64,000 bases of DNA from Platerodrilus igneus (GCA_036346225.1 JARFIW010001364.1:496001-560000); one strand, 5' to 3'. Shown: positions 1 through 11,626, counted from the first letter of the stretch. A program made the numbers and translations. Notes: generated by a model not told the origin, from the sequence alone.

Positions 1-260
1 GTCACAAATAAGCGACGAGTTCTAGACCATACCCACTGATGGAGTCGCAATTCAAGAATATATTAGCAAGCACCGTGATAACGAAGTTAGTTTTGAACTT
101 AACAAAGGCCGAAGTGCGTCGTTATGAAATAAAATAATACGTAAATTTTAAAAATGAAAGAGAAAACAAGTGCTAATATGAAGATTATGATTGCCGATTA
201 AACGTAAGTACGTTTTTAATGAATTTATTTTAAACTAAAACATAAAAATAATAGGGCTCT
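1..260. other. AT-rich sequence, nothing recognised
   Basis: No coding signal, RNA gene or repeat boundary is visible on either strand. Confidence 0.5.
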
Positions 261-460
261 GAAGTCCGGGGGAAAATCCAGTGATACAATTCTGAAGTAC
301 TGCGGTAAATAAACTACAATTCGAAGTGTGAGGGAAATAGACTACGATTTCAATGTCCAAGGGGAAAATACAGTAATACAATTTTGAAGTCCAGGGGAAA
401 ATACAGTAATACAAATTTGATGTCTGGGGGAAGAATAATACAATTCGAAGTTTGAGAAAA
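261..460 (+). repeat. Degenerate tandem repeat, about 28-35 bp unit
   Basis: Six to seven imperfect copies of a unit that begins GAAGTCC(A/G)GGGGAAAAT and ends in ATACAATTT follow one another, with starts near 261, 294, 323, 353, 387, 420 and 447. The units at 353-419 are the most alike. The 104-codon open frame on the minus strand here is a by-product of the repetition. The repeat is not assigned to a known satellite. Confidence 0.7.
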
Positions 461-1220
461 TTGAATGATAATAAGAAGGAGTTTGATATGAAACGACAAT
501 AAATTGGGGGTGCATAAATTAATAATGTTAGTCCATAGTGTAATGGCAATAATTTAAATAAATTGGGGAAGATAATTTTTATTGGAAGCGTCGATGTGAA
601 GAAATAAACCAGGTCAGATTTTTTAGTTATAAGACATTTTGTTTTTCTATATATTTTTTATTTTTTTATTGAATTTGTTTAATATAATATGCTTGTGAAA
701 AAGTCAACAAAAGAAGTTGCATACGTATAAAATGAGTAATATGATAACAGGTTTAGAATATTCTACACTTCGTTGATAAAGATAATAGGTTTTCTTTTTG
801 GTGACTTTGGGTTTTGAGTAAATAGTAGATGATTGTTAATAAATGAGATTTATAACATTAACTAATTGAAAAGTGTATTTCAAATAATTTGCAAAAGCTG
901 TACATAAGATATTGGTTTCATTAGATAAAATCGAAATTAAATGAATTTTATAATTCCAAATAAATGCTAGCCGAGGTCATATGTAAATAGTTCAAGGAGG
1001 AGCTACAAGTTGAATAGGAAATTGATAACACGCAAGGCGGTAACGTATCGAATTTTGCTATTGGCAGACAAGGTTGGTTCAAGACAAAATCCAGTTAAGT
1101 TGATAGCAATATTAATAAGACAGCCGGAGGAGGAGATAATTACAATCTTGTTTATTCATAGTAGATATTAAAATGGTCGTCCGATAGTTTAGAGAGTGCA
1201 TAGACAATTAATAAGGCGCA
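461..1220. other. Intergenic, nothing recognised
   Basis: AT-rich sequence with T-rich runs near 640-680. No open frame, repeat or RNA gene could be supported. Confidence 0.5.
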
Positions 1221-1303
1221 CAACGAAGGGGATCGAGAATTCCAGTTTATAGCAAATAAATATAGCAGCCCAACGTAGGGGCATGAGAATTCCAATATCA
1301 TAG

Positions 1304-1306
<3 letters not shown>
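1221..1306 (+). repeat. Diverged 50-bp direct repeat ending at a (TA)n tract
   Basis: The string CAACGAAGGGGATCGAGAAT at 1221 recurs as CAACGTAGGGGCATGAGAAT at 1271, a period of 50 bp. Both are followed by TCCA and by a variant of ATAGCAA. The second unit leads into the motif ATATCATAGCAA and then the TA tract. The same terminal motif borders other TA tracts near 11985 and 13852. Confidence 0.6.

Positions 1307-1348
<42 letters not shown>
1307..1348. repeat. (TA)n microsatellite at the left end of Penelope family 1
   Basis: About 21 TA dinucleotides. The 3' end of the minus-strand Penelope copy starts directly to its right. Confidence 0.95.
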
Positions 1349-1351
<3 letters not shown>

Positions 1352-1470
1352 ATATAAGCTCATGGACTAGTCTAGTATAATAGTTTTTTTCGATAAAATG
1401 TTACGGTACAATTGGGATATTTTAGTCCAAAAAATTAAAACCAAATAATATTTTGCATATATTTAATTAC

Positions 1471-1512
1471 AAATCGACGTTTCGGCAAGGGTTGTTGCCT
1501 TTATCAAGATTC
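1471..1512 (-). ncRNA. Hammerhead-like motif in PLE-1a 3' pseudo-LTR
   Basis: On the minus strand the order is stem I strand GAATC, core TTGATAA, one A, stem II GGCAA-CAACCC-TTGCC, GAAA, CGTC, then the other stem I strand GATTT. GATTT pairs with GAATC over 5 bp (one G-U). The core departs from the consensus CTGATGA at positions 3 and 8, which become U and A and can still pair. Penelope pseudo-LTRs are known to carry hammerheads with a very short stem III (self-complementary ACGT), which fits. Activity is not known. Confidence 0.7.
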
Positions 1513-1835
1513 TACAAAAGGAAAAGCAATCAATACAGTCATCAAAAATTTTCTTTTAAAATTACTTACTTAATTGTTAATGCATAAATATTAAAATCAT
1601 AAACACAACCCTACACATCAGGGTTGTTGTTAGTCATAAATGGATAAAATAAAAAATAAAAATAAAAATATTGGAGCACCAAAAAGAGGATTATTTAAAA
1701 TTAATTAATAAAATTACTTGCTCATAGAGTAAACGACCAACTACGAATGAATTAATATAAAACCAGTCTGATAAGAGAGTGTGTTCCACATTTTGTACGA
1801 ATATTAGGTAAATAATTAGCGCTCTGGCCTTCACA

Positions 1836-4018
1836 TTATTGTTGACAATTAAAAGTTGACTTTGCAATTCTGTACAGATTGGAATATATGGGATGCAAAT
1901 TTTGGGTGTCCTGCCTAAAATTTAACGAATTAACTTCATTTCTTATATAATATGCCTCCAAAAAAAGCCTAAGCTTATGATTAGCTTCAGAATCTAAAAT
2001 TCGAACTTCATCATAATTTGGTGTGTGATGAGTCATATTTATATGTTGTGAGAGGGCGCAGCTGTTCTTCCCAATTTTACATCTGACTTATGTTGAATTA
2101 GTCTATTTTTCAACCACTGACTAGAATTACCCACATATGTCTTATTGCATGAACACGTTATTTTATAGATAGTGTTGCTACTTAACATTTTTCCGTCTTA
2201 TCTTTCAACTTAGTGAAAAAGTTTCTACAGATTTTCATAACTAAACGCTATTTTAATGTCTGGTTGTCTCAAAATTCTTGCCAAAAGAGGCGTTAAAGTT
2301 TGAATATACGGTAACTTCCTGAACGAAACGTTATTAGGTCGTTCAGTATTGTTCAGACAAAAAGTAGTGTAGAGCAACTTCCTTACTAATTGCTTAGGAT
2401 AACCGTTGTTACACAAAGTAGTTTCGAGTAGCATTAGATTATTTTTCTTAAATTGTGGTTCCGCTATCAATTGTATCCGGTGTTTTAATGCCAAAGCTGT
2501 ATTAATCTTATGACTAAACGAGTGATTGGAAAATAATTGATATACCTGTCAGAGCTAGTAGGTTTTTATAACAATCAAAGATCAGTTTATTGGTGAAGTC
2601 TCTGATGACTAAAGTGTCCAAAATGGAATTTTTCTTTCAGTTTCCTTTTTATAAGTAAACTGCAGATGTTGGTTGAAAGCATTGAAGCATTCTAAGAGAT
2701 GTTCAATTTTATTAATTGGAGAGGAACAAATAATATCGTCAACGTACTTCACCAAAAAAACCATGTTGAAATCCAACTTAGGAATAACAGCTTCAAGTAG
2801 ATGGTCCATAACTATTTGGGCTATAACCGGTGATAAAGGGGAGCCCATTGGAGTTCCAAATTTTTGCAAATAGTATACACCTTGAAAAACGAAGTAGGTG
2901 TTCTTGAAAATTAGAGTAATAGTTGCAATGAACAATGATTTTGTAAGGGTAGTATGTGGTTTTATGTCATTCCATTTATCCTTAATTATATCAAGGGCCA
3001 AATCCAGAGGAATGTTAGTGAATAACGATGATACATCCAATGAAAATAGAATATGGTCTTGCGGTAATTGAAAATTTCGGAATTGATTCACAAAGGTGAA
3101 AGTATCTTTGGTATTATAATTCTCCAAAGGAAAGGATAATTGCAAAATTTTTGCACAAAAAACTGCTAATTGATAAGTGGGTGTATTCAAAGTAGGACGT
3201 AGCGGAACATTTTGTTTGTGGATCTTAGGAAGACCATAGTATTTTCCAGGTACAGAACTAGTGTTACATAATTGCTTTTTTTGGGGATCTGATATTAAGT
3301 GTTTAGAATGCAAAACTTTTATGTGGTCGTTGCATTTTTCTGCATCATGAAAGTAGGGTCCCTTTAAGTTTTTGGTAAGTATTGTCATCACTAAGCAAAT
3401 GCAAAGACTTCTCTATGTACTCATTTTGTTCAAAATAACGGTGACAGCTCCTTGTCAGCTTTAGTAACAACAATATCTGAGTTAATTTTAAGAAACTTTT
3501 TACTTTATAAAACATAGTAGATTCTATACTATTGGTTAGTTTATTTTAGGATTAGTGACAAAATTCGTAATGCAATTAGTAACCCTAGCTCTAAGATTGT
3601 CTTTTTCTTCCTGTGACAGTTCATTATTGTCCAGAATATTTTCAACGTTTCCCAATAATTTCCCCATATTGATATCACTAGCGCTCACACTTAAATTAAA
3701 TTTAGGTCCCAAAGATAAAAAGTCACAAATGTCATTAGGTATCACTTTTTTACTCAAATTCACAACCCATTTACTATTGTCATGAAACAGTTTTTTATTC
3801 TCATCATTGAAATCCTTCAGTGATTGAAATTTTTTGACCAGAATCTGTTTGTTCTTTTTGAATAATTTATTATAGGCAATTACTTGTCTATTATGAAATT
3901 CGGTATAAATAAGTGGGGCCAAGGATTCCTGAAGGGAACCCTTAATAGCGCTTAATTTATTCTGCCAAAATGTAATGTGTGAGTGCGTAATTTCAATCTC
4001 CAAATTCAAAATAGTCAT
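1836..4018 (-). pseudogene. Penelope reverse transcriptase/GIY-YIG polyprotein, broken (PLE-1a)
   Basis: The remains of the single Penelope protein lie in four frame-shifted blocks: 4018-3536 (N-terminal part), 3391-2609 (reverse transcriptase), 2494-2225 (linker) and 2036-1836 (C-terminus). The RT block shows the Penelope-typical GKYYGLPKIHK, motif A as SLDVSSLFTNIPLD, motif B as GTPMGSPLSP, and the catalytic KYVDD. Between 2225 and 2040 another frame reads CSCNKTYVG and a following NRLIQHKSD, which is the GIY-YIG endonuclease core. The protein would nick DNA and prime reverse transcription of its own RNA. Several frameshifts and missing N-terminal residues make this copy inactive. Motifs A, B and C themselves are intact here, unlike in the plus-strand partner, where motif B is shifted out of frame. 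Confidence 0.88.
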
Positions 4019-4113
4019 ACTAGACCTGGTTATAAATTATGCATTAACAATTAAGTAAGTAATTTTTAAAAGAAAATTTTTTGATGACTGTATTGATTGC
4101 TTTTCCTTTTGTA

Positions 4114-4155
4114 GAATCTTGATAAAGGCAACAACCCTTGCCGAAACGTCGATTT
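4114..4155 (+). ncRNA. Hammerhead-like motif in PLE-1b 5' pseudo-LTR
   Basis: Same fold and sequence as the other family 1 motifs: GAATC, TTGATAA, stem II GGCAA/TTGCC, GAAA, CGTC, GATTT. The expected cleavage site is after the C of CGTC, at about 4150. Confidence 0.7.
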
Positions 4156-4290
4156 GTAATTAAATATATGCAAAATATTATTTGGTTTTAATTTTTTGGA
4201 CTAAAATATCCCAATTGTACCGTAACATTTTATCGAAAAAAACTATTATACTAGACTAGTCCATGAGCTTATATGTTTTTATACTATAAT

Positions 4291-6718
4291 ATGGGATTTT
4301 ATCGACAAATTTATATTGAATATGGGAAACCAACAATGGAGTCACTCAAGAAATGGAGCAACATAACACGTATATTAGCAAAACTGAACACCAGGGGAAG
4401 TTTTTTACTAAGATGTAGACAACAACGAAGATTTCCACGTCATATTACTAATAGAACAGATAAGATGAGAGATCTACTTACTCACACTAGCCAACAAGTC
4501 AACAGCAGGATCACCAAATTTATAACCAGGTCTAGTATGACTATTTTGAATTTGGAGATTGAAATTACGCACTCACACATTACATTTTGGCAGAATAAAT
4601 TAAGCGCTATTAAGGGTTCCCTTCAGGAATCCTTGGCCCCACTTATTTATACCGAATTTCATAATAGACAAGTAATTGCCTATAATAAATTATTCAAAAG
4701 AACAAACAGATTCTGGTCAAAAATTTCAATCACTGAAGGATTTCAATGATGAGAATAAAAACTGTTTCATGACAATAGTAAATGGGTTGTGAATTTGAGT
4801 AAAAAGTGATACCTAATGACATTTGTGACTTTTTATCTTTGGGACCTAAATTTAATTTAAGTGTGAGCGCTAGTGATATCAATATGGGGAAATTATTGGG
4901 AAACGTTGAAAATATTCTGGACAATAATGAACTGTCACAGGAAGAAAAGACAATCTTAGAGCTAGGGTTACTAATTGCATTACGAATTTTGTCACTAATC
5001 CTAAAAATAAACTAACCAATAGTATAGAATCTACTATGTTTTATAAAGTAAAAAAGTTTCTTAAAATTAACTCAGATATTGTTGTTACTAAAGCTGACAA
5101 GGGAGCTGTCACCGTTATTTTGAACAAAAATGAGTACATAGAGAAGTCTTTGCATTTGCTTAGTGATGACAATACTTACCAAAAACTTAAAAGGGACCCT
5201 ACTTTCATGATGCAGAAAAAATGCAACGACCACATAAAAGTTTTGCATTCTAAACACTTAATATCAGATCCCCAAAAAAAGCAATTATGTAACACTAGTT
5301 CTGTACCTGGAAAATACTATGGTCTTCCTAAGATCCACAAACAAAATGTTCCGCTACGTCCTACTTTGAATACACCCACTTATCAATTAGCAGTTTTTTG
5401 TGCAAAAATTTTGCAATTATCCTTTCCTTTGGAGAATTATAATACCAAAGATACTTTCACCTTTGTGAATCAATTCCGAAATTTTCAATTACCGCAAGAC
5501 CATATTCTATTTTCATTGGATGTATCATCGTTATTCACTAACATTCCTCTGGATTTGGCCCTTGATATAATTAAGGATAAATGGAATGACATAAAACCAC
5601 ATACTACCCTTACAAAATCATTGTTCATTGCAACTATTATTCTAATTTTCAAGAACACCTACTTCGTTTTTCAAGGTGTATACTATTTGCAAAATTTGGA
5701 ACTCCAATGGGCTCCCTTTATCACCGGTTATAGCCCAAATAGTTATGGACCATCTACTTGAAGCTGTTATTCCTAAGTTGGATTTCAACATGGTTTTTTT
5801 TGGTGAAGTACGTTGACGATATTATTTGTTCCGCTCCAATTAATAAAATTGAACATCTCTTAGAATGCTTCAATGCTTTCAACCAACATCTGCAGTTTAC
5901 TTATAAAAGGAAACTGAAAGAAAATTCCATTTTGGACACTTTAGTCATCAGAGACTTCACCAATAAACTGATCTTTGATTGTTATAAAAACCTACTAGCT
6001 CCGACAGGTATATCAATTATTTTTCCAATCACTCGTTTAGTCATAAGATTAATACAGCTTTGGCATTAAAACACCGGATACAATTGATAGCGGAACCACA
6101 ATTTAAGAAAAATAATCTAATGCTACTCGAAACTACTTTGTGTAACAACGGTTATCCTAAGCAATTAGTAAGGAAGTTGCTCTACACTACTATTTGTCTG
6201 AACAATACTGAACGACCTAATAACGTTTCGTTCAGGAAGTTACCGTATATTCAAACTTTAACGCCTCTTTTGGCAAGAATTTTGAGACAACCAGACATTA
6301 AAATAGCGTTTAGTTATGAAAATCTGTAGGAAACTTTTCACTAAGTTGAAAGATAAGACGGAAAAATGTTAAGTAGCAACACTATCTATAAAATAACGTG
6401 TTCATGCAATAAGACATATGTGGGTAATTCTAGTCAGTGGTTGAAAAATAGACTAATTCAACATAAATCAGATGTAAAATTGGGAAGAACAGCTGCGCCC
6501 TCTCACAACATATAAATATGACTCATCACACACCAAATTATGATGAAGTTCGAATTTTAGATTCTGAAGCTAATCATAAGCTTAGGCTTTTTTTGGAGGC
6601 ATATTATATAAGAAATGAAGTTAATTCGTTAAATTTTAGGCAGGACACCCAAAATTTGCATCCCATATATTCCAATCTGTACAGAATTGCAAAGTCAACT
6701 TTTAATTGTCAACAATAA
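4291..6718 (+). pseudogene. Penelope reverse transcriptase/GIY-YIG polyprotein, broken (PLE-1b)
   Basis: The start is placed at 4291 because MGFYRQIYIEYGK aligns with MGFYQEIRRRYGK of family 2; the six residues in front are not shared. Blocks in different frames are 4291-4749, 4806-5015, 5036-5761, 5758-6069, 6060-6329 and 6518-6718. Recognisable parts are VTKADKGAVTVI (about 5081-5120), YGLPKIHK, SLDVSSLFTNIPLD, KYVDDIIC (about 5810) and the GIY-YIG stretch around 6395-6490, where YVGNSSQW and NRLIQHKSD are read in a third frame. Motif B is lost to a frameshift near 5690-5700. The protein would supply RNA-templated DNA synthesis and target nicking; this copy cannot. It is nearly the mirror of the left copy, so each copy can be used to correct reading-frame calls in the other. 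Confidence 0.88.
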
Positions 6719-7041
6719 TGTGAAGGCCAGAGCGCTAATTATTTACCTAATATTCGTACAAAATGTGGAACACACTCTCTTATCAGACTGGTTTTATATT
6801 AATTCATTCGTAGTTGGTCGTTTACTCTATGAGCAAGTAATTTTATTAATTAACTTTAAATAATCCTCTTTTTGGTGCTCCAATATTTTTATTTTTATTT
6901 TTTATTTTATCCATTTATGACTAACAACAACCCTGATGTGTAGGGTTGTGTGTATGATTTTAATATTTATGCATTAACAATTAAGTAAGTAATTTTTAAA
7001 AGAAAATTTTTGATGACTGTATTGATTGCTTTTCCTTTGTA

Positions 7042-7083
7042 GAATCTTGATAAAGGCAACAACCCTTGCCGAAACGTCGATTT
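7042..7083 (+). ncRNA. Hammerhead-like motif in PLE-1b 3' pseudo-LTR
   Basis: Identical arrangement to 4114-4155, with stem I GAATC/GATTT, core TTGATAA, stem II GGCAA/TTGCC, GAAA and CGTC. Confidence 0.7.
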
Positions 7084-7171
7084 GTAATTAAATATATGCA
7101 AAATATTATTTGGTTTTAATTTTTTGGACTAAAATATCCCAATTGTACCGTAACATTTTATCGAAAAAAAC

Positions 7172-7174
<3 letters not shown>

Positions 7175-7227
<53 letters not shown>
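7175..7227. repeat. (TA)n microsatellite between the two Penelope loci
   Basis: About 26 TA units. The 3' end of family 1 touches its left side and the 3' end of family 2 touches its right side, so two independent insertions share one TA tract. Confidence 0.95.
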
Positions 7228-7230
<3 letters not shown>

Positions 7231-7342
7231 AACCCCACACTTTAGTGACCTAATATTCACTAGTTGGAAAAGAGTATAATTTCAGTTATCAGGATATTGT
7301 AGGTCAAAGAATAAATAATTAATATAGTAAAATTGTTATATT

Positions 7343-7383
7343 ACTTGACGTTTCGTCAACCATTTTGTGCCTTAATCATAAGT
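7343..7383 (-). ncRNA. Hammerhead-like motif in PLE-2a 3' pseudo-LTR
   Basis: Order on the minus strand: ACTT, core ATGATTA, one A, stem II, GAAA, CGTC, AAGT. AAGT pairs with ACTT (4 bp). In this copy the stem II partner GCC has become GAC, giving one mismatch. Confidence 0.62.
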
Positions 7384-7715
7384 CTAAAAAATGTTTTGTT
7401 AGTCAATCAATTAAAAAACAACATTTAAAACTCACTCATAGGTGAAATGAATTAAATATCTTCTGAATTGCATTGTACAGTATATAAAGATTGTTTAAAT
7501 AACTTACATGTTGTTAAATCTAGATCGATGACCAGAAAGAATGCGGATATTGATTATGCAGGTAATGTATTGTTAATGGTACATGCGCACCTGAACGTAA
7601 CTAAAGTTTGTAAACAAGTGCGTTCCAACAAATGCAACGAGTACACTATACATATGAGAGTATATAAATTACTATTTAAGTGTAACACATCAATACCATG
7701 TTAACACAATCACTT

Positions 7716-10133
7716 CTAAAACTGATAGAGACGTGAATACAATGTACTTAAATTCTCTAAATCCTGCTTGTTATTCATACAATTTGATTCTTTCTTAATA
7801 TGGAAAGATTCTAAAAATAGGCGTTTTCTATAGTTGGATTCAGTTTCCAATATTTTAACTTGATCATACATAGGTGTATGATTGGTAGTATATACATGTC
7901 TAGCTAAGGCGCAAGAGTTTTTTCCTAATTTTCCGTCACTACGATGTTGTGTTAATCTATTGCGGATCCACTGATTCGATTGCCCAATATAATTTAGCTG
8001 GCAATTACATTGAATTTTGTAGACTACATTGTTACATAATGGAATATCAGTTTTATCTTTCAATCTAGTAAAAAGATTTTTAAGTGGTTTAGTATAATTA
8101 CTACTTATCATTAGATTTTGATGTTTTAATATTCTAGCAAGCAGAGGAGTTAACTTTTCAATATAAGGTAACTTCTTGTATATAAGTTGTGTCTCTGTAT
8201 TCTTAGGTGTTGTAAATGTATTGCTATATAAGAGTTTCTTTAGATAAGCCGATGGGTATCCATTATTCAACAAGGTAACTTCCAATTCCTTGATGTTTTT
8301 GTTAACAAAAGAAGGATCACACAATCTTATAATGCGAGATTTAAGATTGAGTACAGTATTCAATTTATGAAGATTGGAATGACTGGAAAAATAGTTTATG
8401 TATCTGCCCGAATTAGTAGGCTTTTGTAACAATCAAATATCAACTGGTTTGCATCATTCCTGATGACTAAAGTGTCCAAAAGGCAATTTTCTTTCATTTT
8501 CAATTTCTATTGTAAACTTTAAATGTGGGTTAAAGTTGTTGAAAAGATTTAACGTTGTATCAACCAAAGTAGGTGGTAACGAACAAACAATATCATCCAC
8601 ATATTTTGTTAAAAATACCATCTCAAATGGAAGTGTTGGAATCACAGTATTAAGTAGAAGATCCATCACTAATTGAGCCACAATAGGTGATAACGGGGAT
8701 CCCATGGGTGTACCAAACAATTGAAGGTAATAAGTTTTGTTGTAGACAAAATATGTGTTATTGAAAATCAAATTAATAGTTGTAATGAACATGGATTTTG
8801 ACAGTTCACAATGAGGTTCAATAAATTCCCACTTGTCTGTAATAATATTAATGACCAAATCTAATGGAATATTAGTGAATAATGAAGACACATCTAACGA
8901 AATCAAAATATGATCTGCTGGTAATTGAAAATTCTTGTATTTTTCAACAAAACTGAAACTGTCTTTGACATTATATCCTTCCAGTGGAAAAGCACGTTGT
9001 AAAATAGTTGAGCACCATTTTGCGATAAGGTAGGTAGGAGTATTGACTGATGAAATAATTGGACGAAGCATAAGAGTAGGTTTGTGTATCTTTGGAAGAC
9101 CATAGTATTTTCCAGGTGTCGAACTATTATTAGTTAATGATTTTCGCAAAATATCTGTAATCATATCTTTATTGTGTAAGAGTTTTAAATGTTCATTTAC
9201 TTTTTTCTGAATGGTTAAAGTTGGGTCTCTAGGTATGACTTTATAAGTGTTATTGTCTGATAGTAATTCCAAAGATTTATGTAAATAATCCTGACTTTTC
9301 ATAATCACTGTTACTTCTCCTTTGTCTGCTTTCATCACCATTAAATTTTTATTCAATTTTAAAAACCTGTTTACTTTACAAAATTGATTTTCTAAATCAT
9401 TATTGCTAGTATTGATTGGTTTCTGCATGAAGTTGGTAATAACATTTGCAACTTTTCCCCTAATTATATTTTTATCATGTAATGACTTATCCGTAGATTC
9501 AATAATCGATTCAACATCCGCCAACAAACGTCCCATATGTATGTCTGTAGTTTTCACTTTTAAATTGAACTTAGGTCCTAACGATAACAAATTTTGTATG
9601 TCCTCTGGAATATTTTCCCCACTTAAATTCACTAACCATTTTTTATTGTCTATGAAAAACCTATTGTTTTTAAACTGATTGATTTTCAAATTTTGAAACT
9701 TTCTAATATGAGATATTTTTGATATGAAAAAAAGTCTATTAAACAAGCATGTTTGCTTGTATTGAAACTGTTGGATAATGTGTGGGGGTAAGGAGTCCTT
9801 AAGGGTTTCCTTAACATATCTAATTTTTGAATGCCAAAATTTTATATTAAAATGAGTAATTTTGATTTCCATATTAATTAAAAACTTTTCCAACCTGTTG
9901 TTATGGCGTTGTATCCTCTCGTTGATCCATGTGTTGTTGTTTGTCAGTAGTTGTTGTATTGGTTTGATGGTAAAACTTATATGCTTTGGTATAACATTTT
10001 CTCTGCGACATCTCTCCAGGAAGAATCTTCGGTTACTTAATCTGGCCAATTTAGTATTGGAAGTTGCCCATAATTTTAATCGATCGACCACCTGCTTTCC
10101 ATATCTACGACGAATTTCTTGGTAGAATCCCAT
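7716..10133 (-). pseudogene. Penelope reverse transcriptase-GIY-YIG polyprotein, single frameshift (PLE-2a)
   Basis: This is the best preserved coding region in the window: 10133-8454 is open and 8432-7716 continues in another frame. The plus-strand copy shows that two one-base losses in A and T runs near 8480 (AAAAA to AAAA, TTTTT to TTTT) cause the break, so the intact protein would be about 800 residues. An upstream ATG at 10178 is in frame, but 10133 is preferred because MGFYQEI aligns with family 1. Counting from 10178, landmarks are MKADKGEVTVIM (about 290), GKYYGLPKIHK (about 354), motif A SLDVSSLFTNIPLD (about 426), motif B GTPMGSPLSP (about 489) and motif C KYVDD (about 524). The second block holds the GIY-YIG domain: VVYKIQCNCQLNYIGQ, WIRNRLTQH and the glutamate in LFLESFHIK. 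The enzyme nicks target DNA and primes cDNA synthesis. Confidence 0.92.
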
Positions 10134-10260
10134 TTTCCTGTAATTTGAACCCCCACACTTTAGTGACCTAATATTCACTAGTTGGAAAAGAGTATAATTT
10201 CAGTTATCAGGATATTGTAGGTCAAAGAATAAATAATTAATATAGTAAAATTGTTATATT

Positions 10261-10301
10261 ACTTGACGTTTCGGCAACCATTTTGTGCCTTAATCATAAG
10301 T
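10261..10301 (-). ncRNA. Hammerhead-like motif in PLE-2a 5' pseudo-LTR
   Basis: Stem I ACTT/AAGT, core ATGATTA (A3 and U8 instead of C3 and G8), stem II GGCA/TGCC, GAAA, CGTC. Stem II is fully paired here, unlike at 7343-7383. Confidence 0.68.
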
Positions 10302-10316
10302 CTAAAAAATGTTTTG

Positions 10317-11294
10317 TCACCTATTGTGGCTCAATTAGTGATGGATCTTCTACTTAATACTGTGATTCCAACACTTCCATTTGAGATGGTATTTTTAACA
10401 AAATATGTGGATGATATTGTTTGTTCGTTACCACCTACTTTGGTTGATACAACGTTAAATCTTTTCAACAACTTTAACCCACATTTAAAGTTTACAATAG
10501 AAATTGAAAATGAAAGAAAAATTGCCTTTTTGGACACTTTAGTCATCAGGAATGATGCAAACCAGTTGATATTTGATTGTTACAAAAAGCCTACTAATTC
10601 GGGCAGATACATAAACTATTTTTCCAGTCATTCCAATCTTCATAAATTGAATACTGTACTCAATCTTAAATCTCGCATTATAAGATTGTGTGATCCTTCT
10701 TTTGTTAACAAAAACATCAAGGAATTGGAAGTTACCTTGTTGAATAATGGATACCCATCGGCTTATCTAAAGAAACTCTTATATAGCAATACATTTACAA
10801 CACCTAAGAATACAGAGACACAACTTATATACAAGAAGTTACCTTATATTGAAAAGTTAACTCCACTGCTTGCTAGAATATTAAAACATCAAAATCTAAT
10901 GATAAGTAGTAATTATACTAAACCACTTAAAAATCTTTTTACTAGATTGAAAGATAAAACTGATATTCCATTATGTAACAATGTAGTCTACAAAATTCAA
11001 TGTAATTGCCACCTAAATTATATTGGGCAATCGAATCAGTGGATCCGCAATAGATTAACACAACATCGTAGTGACGGAAAATTAGGAAAAAACTCTTGCG
11101 CCTTAGCTAGACATGTATATACTACCAATCATACACCTATGTATGATCAAGTTAAAATATTGGAAACTGAATCCAACTATAGAAAACGCCTATTTTTAGA
11201 ATCTTTCCATATTAAGAAAGAATCAAATTGTATGAATAACAAGCAGGATTTAGAGAATTTAAGTACATTGTATTCACGTCGCTATCAGTTTTAG
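10317..11294 (+). pseudogene. C-terminal part of Penelope polyprotein, 5'-truncated but open (PLE-2b)
   Basis: About 325 codons are open from the truncation point to the stop at 11294. They include the end of motif B (SPIVAQLVMD), the catalytic KYVDD (about 10402-10416), LDTLVIRND, and the whole GIY-YIG domain (VVYKIQCNCHLNYIGQ at about 10980-11030, WIRNRLTQH, LFLESFHIK). This copy retains the frame where PLE-2a is shifted. The residues before 10317 in the open frame come from the neighbouring pseudo-LTR and are not native. Lacking the N-terminus and motif A, it cannot be an active reverse transcriptase; the GIY-YIG fold is complete by eye. Confidence 0.88.
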
Positions 11295-11626
11295 AAGTGA
11301 TTGTGTTAACATGGTATTGATGTGTTACACTTAAATAGTAATTTATATACTCTCATATGTATAGTGTACTCGTTGCATTTGTTGGAACGCACTTGTTTAC
11401 AAACTTTAGTTACGTTCAGGTGCGCATGTACCATTAACAATACATTACCTGCATAATCAATATCCGCATTCTTTCTGGTCATCGATCTAGATTTAACAAC
11501 ATGTAAGTTATTTAAACAATCTTTATATACTGTACAATGCAATTCAGAAGATATTTAATTCATTTCACCTATGAGTGAGTTTTAACTGTTGTTTTTTAAT
11601 TGATTGACTAACAAAACATTTTTTAG

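Larger units (their letters stand above)
1349..4037 (-). mobile_element. Penelope-like element family 1, 5'-truncated copy (PLE-1a)
   Basis: Reading leftward, the copy begins inside the N-terminal coding part at about 4037, runs through the reverse transcriptase and GIY-YIG parts, and ends in a pseudo-LTR at about 1380-1640 plus a roughly 30-bp extension (1349-1379) that abuts the TA tract. It is an almost perfect inverted copy of 4516-7172. The two arms have nearly the same length and differ only at scattered positions and small indels. At 4036-4038 it joins the 5' pseudo-LTR of the plus-strand copy with a few bases of microhomology. An inverted, truncated copy attached upstream of a full one is a known Penelope insertion form. 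Confidence 0.9.
4038..7174 (+). mobile_element. Penelope-like element family 1, fuller copy (PLE-1b)
   Basis: A 5' pseudo-LTR starts at about 4038 with GCATTAACAATTAAG and runs to about 4250. A coding region with frameshifts follows (4291-6718), then a 3' UTR and a second pseudo-LTR that starts near 6970 with the same GCATTAACAATTAAG and ends at CTATTA directly against a TA tract. The 5' pseudo-LTR is followed by about 30 bp (CTAGACTAGTCCATGAGC and onward) that the 3' end of this copy lacks but the 3' end of PLE-1a has. Confidence 0.9.
7228..10316 (-). mobile_element. Penelope-like element family 2, near-complete copy (PLE-2a)
   Basis: On the minus strand a 5' pseudo-LTR (about 10316-10150) precedes one long coding region (10133-7716), a 3' UTR (about 7715-7440) and a 3' pseudo-LTR (about 7435-7228). 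The two pseudo-LTRs are nearly identical over the hammerhead part and the stretch that follows it. The 5' one starts only about 15 bp upstream of the hammerhead. The 3' end carries a further 40 bp (TAGTGAATATTAGGTCACT and onward) found otherwise only between the 5' pseudo-LTR and the start codon. Confidence 0.9.

Noticed and set aside
235..549. 104-codon open frame on the minus strand
   Set aside because: It lies on the GAAGTCC tandem repeat and its residues simply repeat with the DNA; no start context or domain.
7468..7704. 78-codon open frame antisense to the family 2 3' UTR, also intact at 11306-11542
   Set aside because: The two copies are almost identical in DNA, so shared openness gives no evidence of selection; no recognisable motif.
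10251..10316. Apparent N-terminal extension of the truncated family 2 protein
   Set aside because: These codons come from the inverted pseudo-LTR across the junction, not from the element's own gene.
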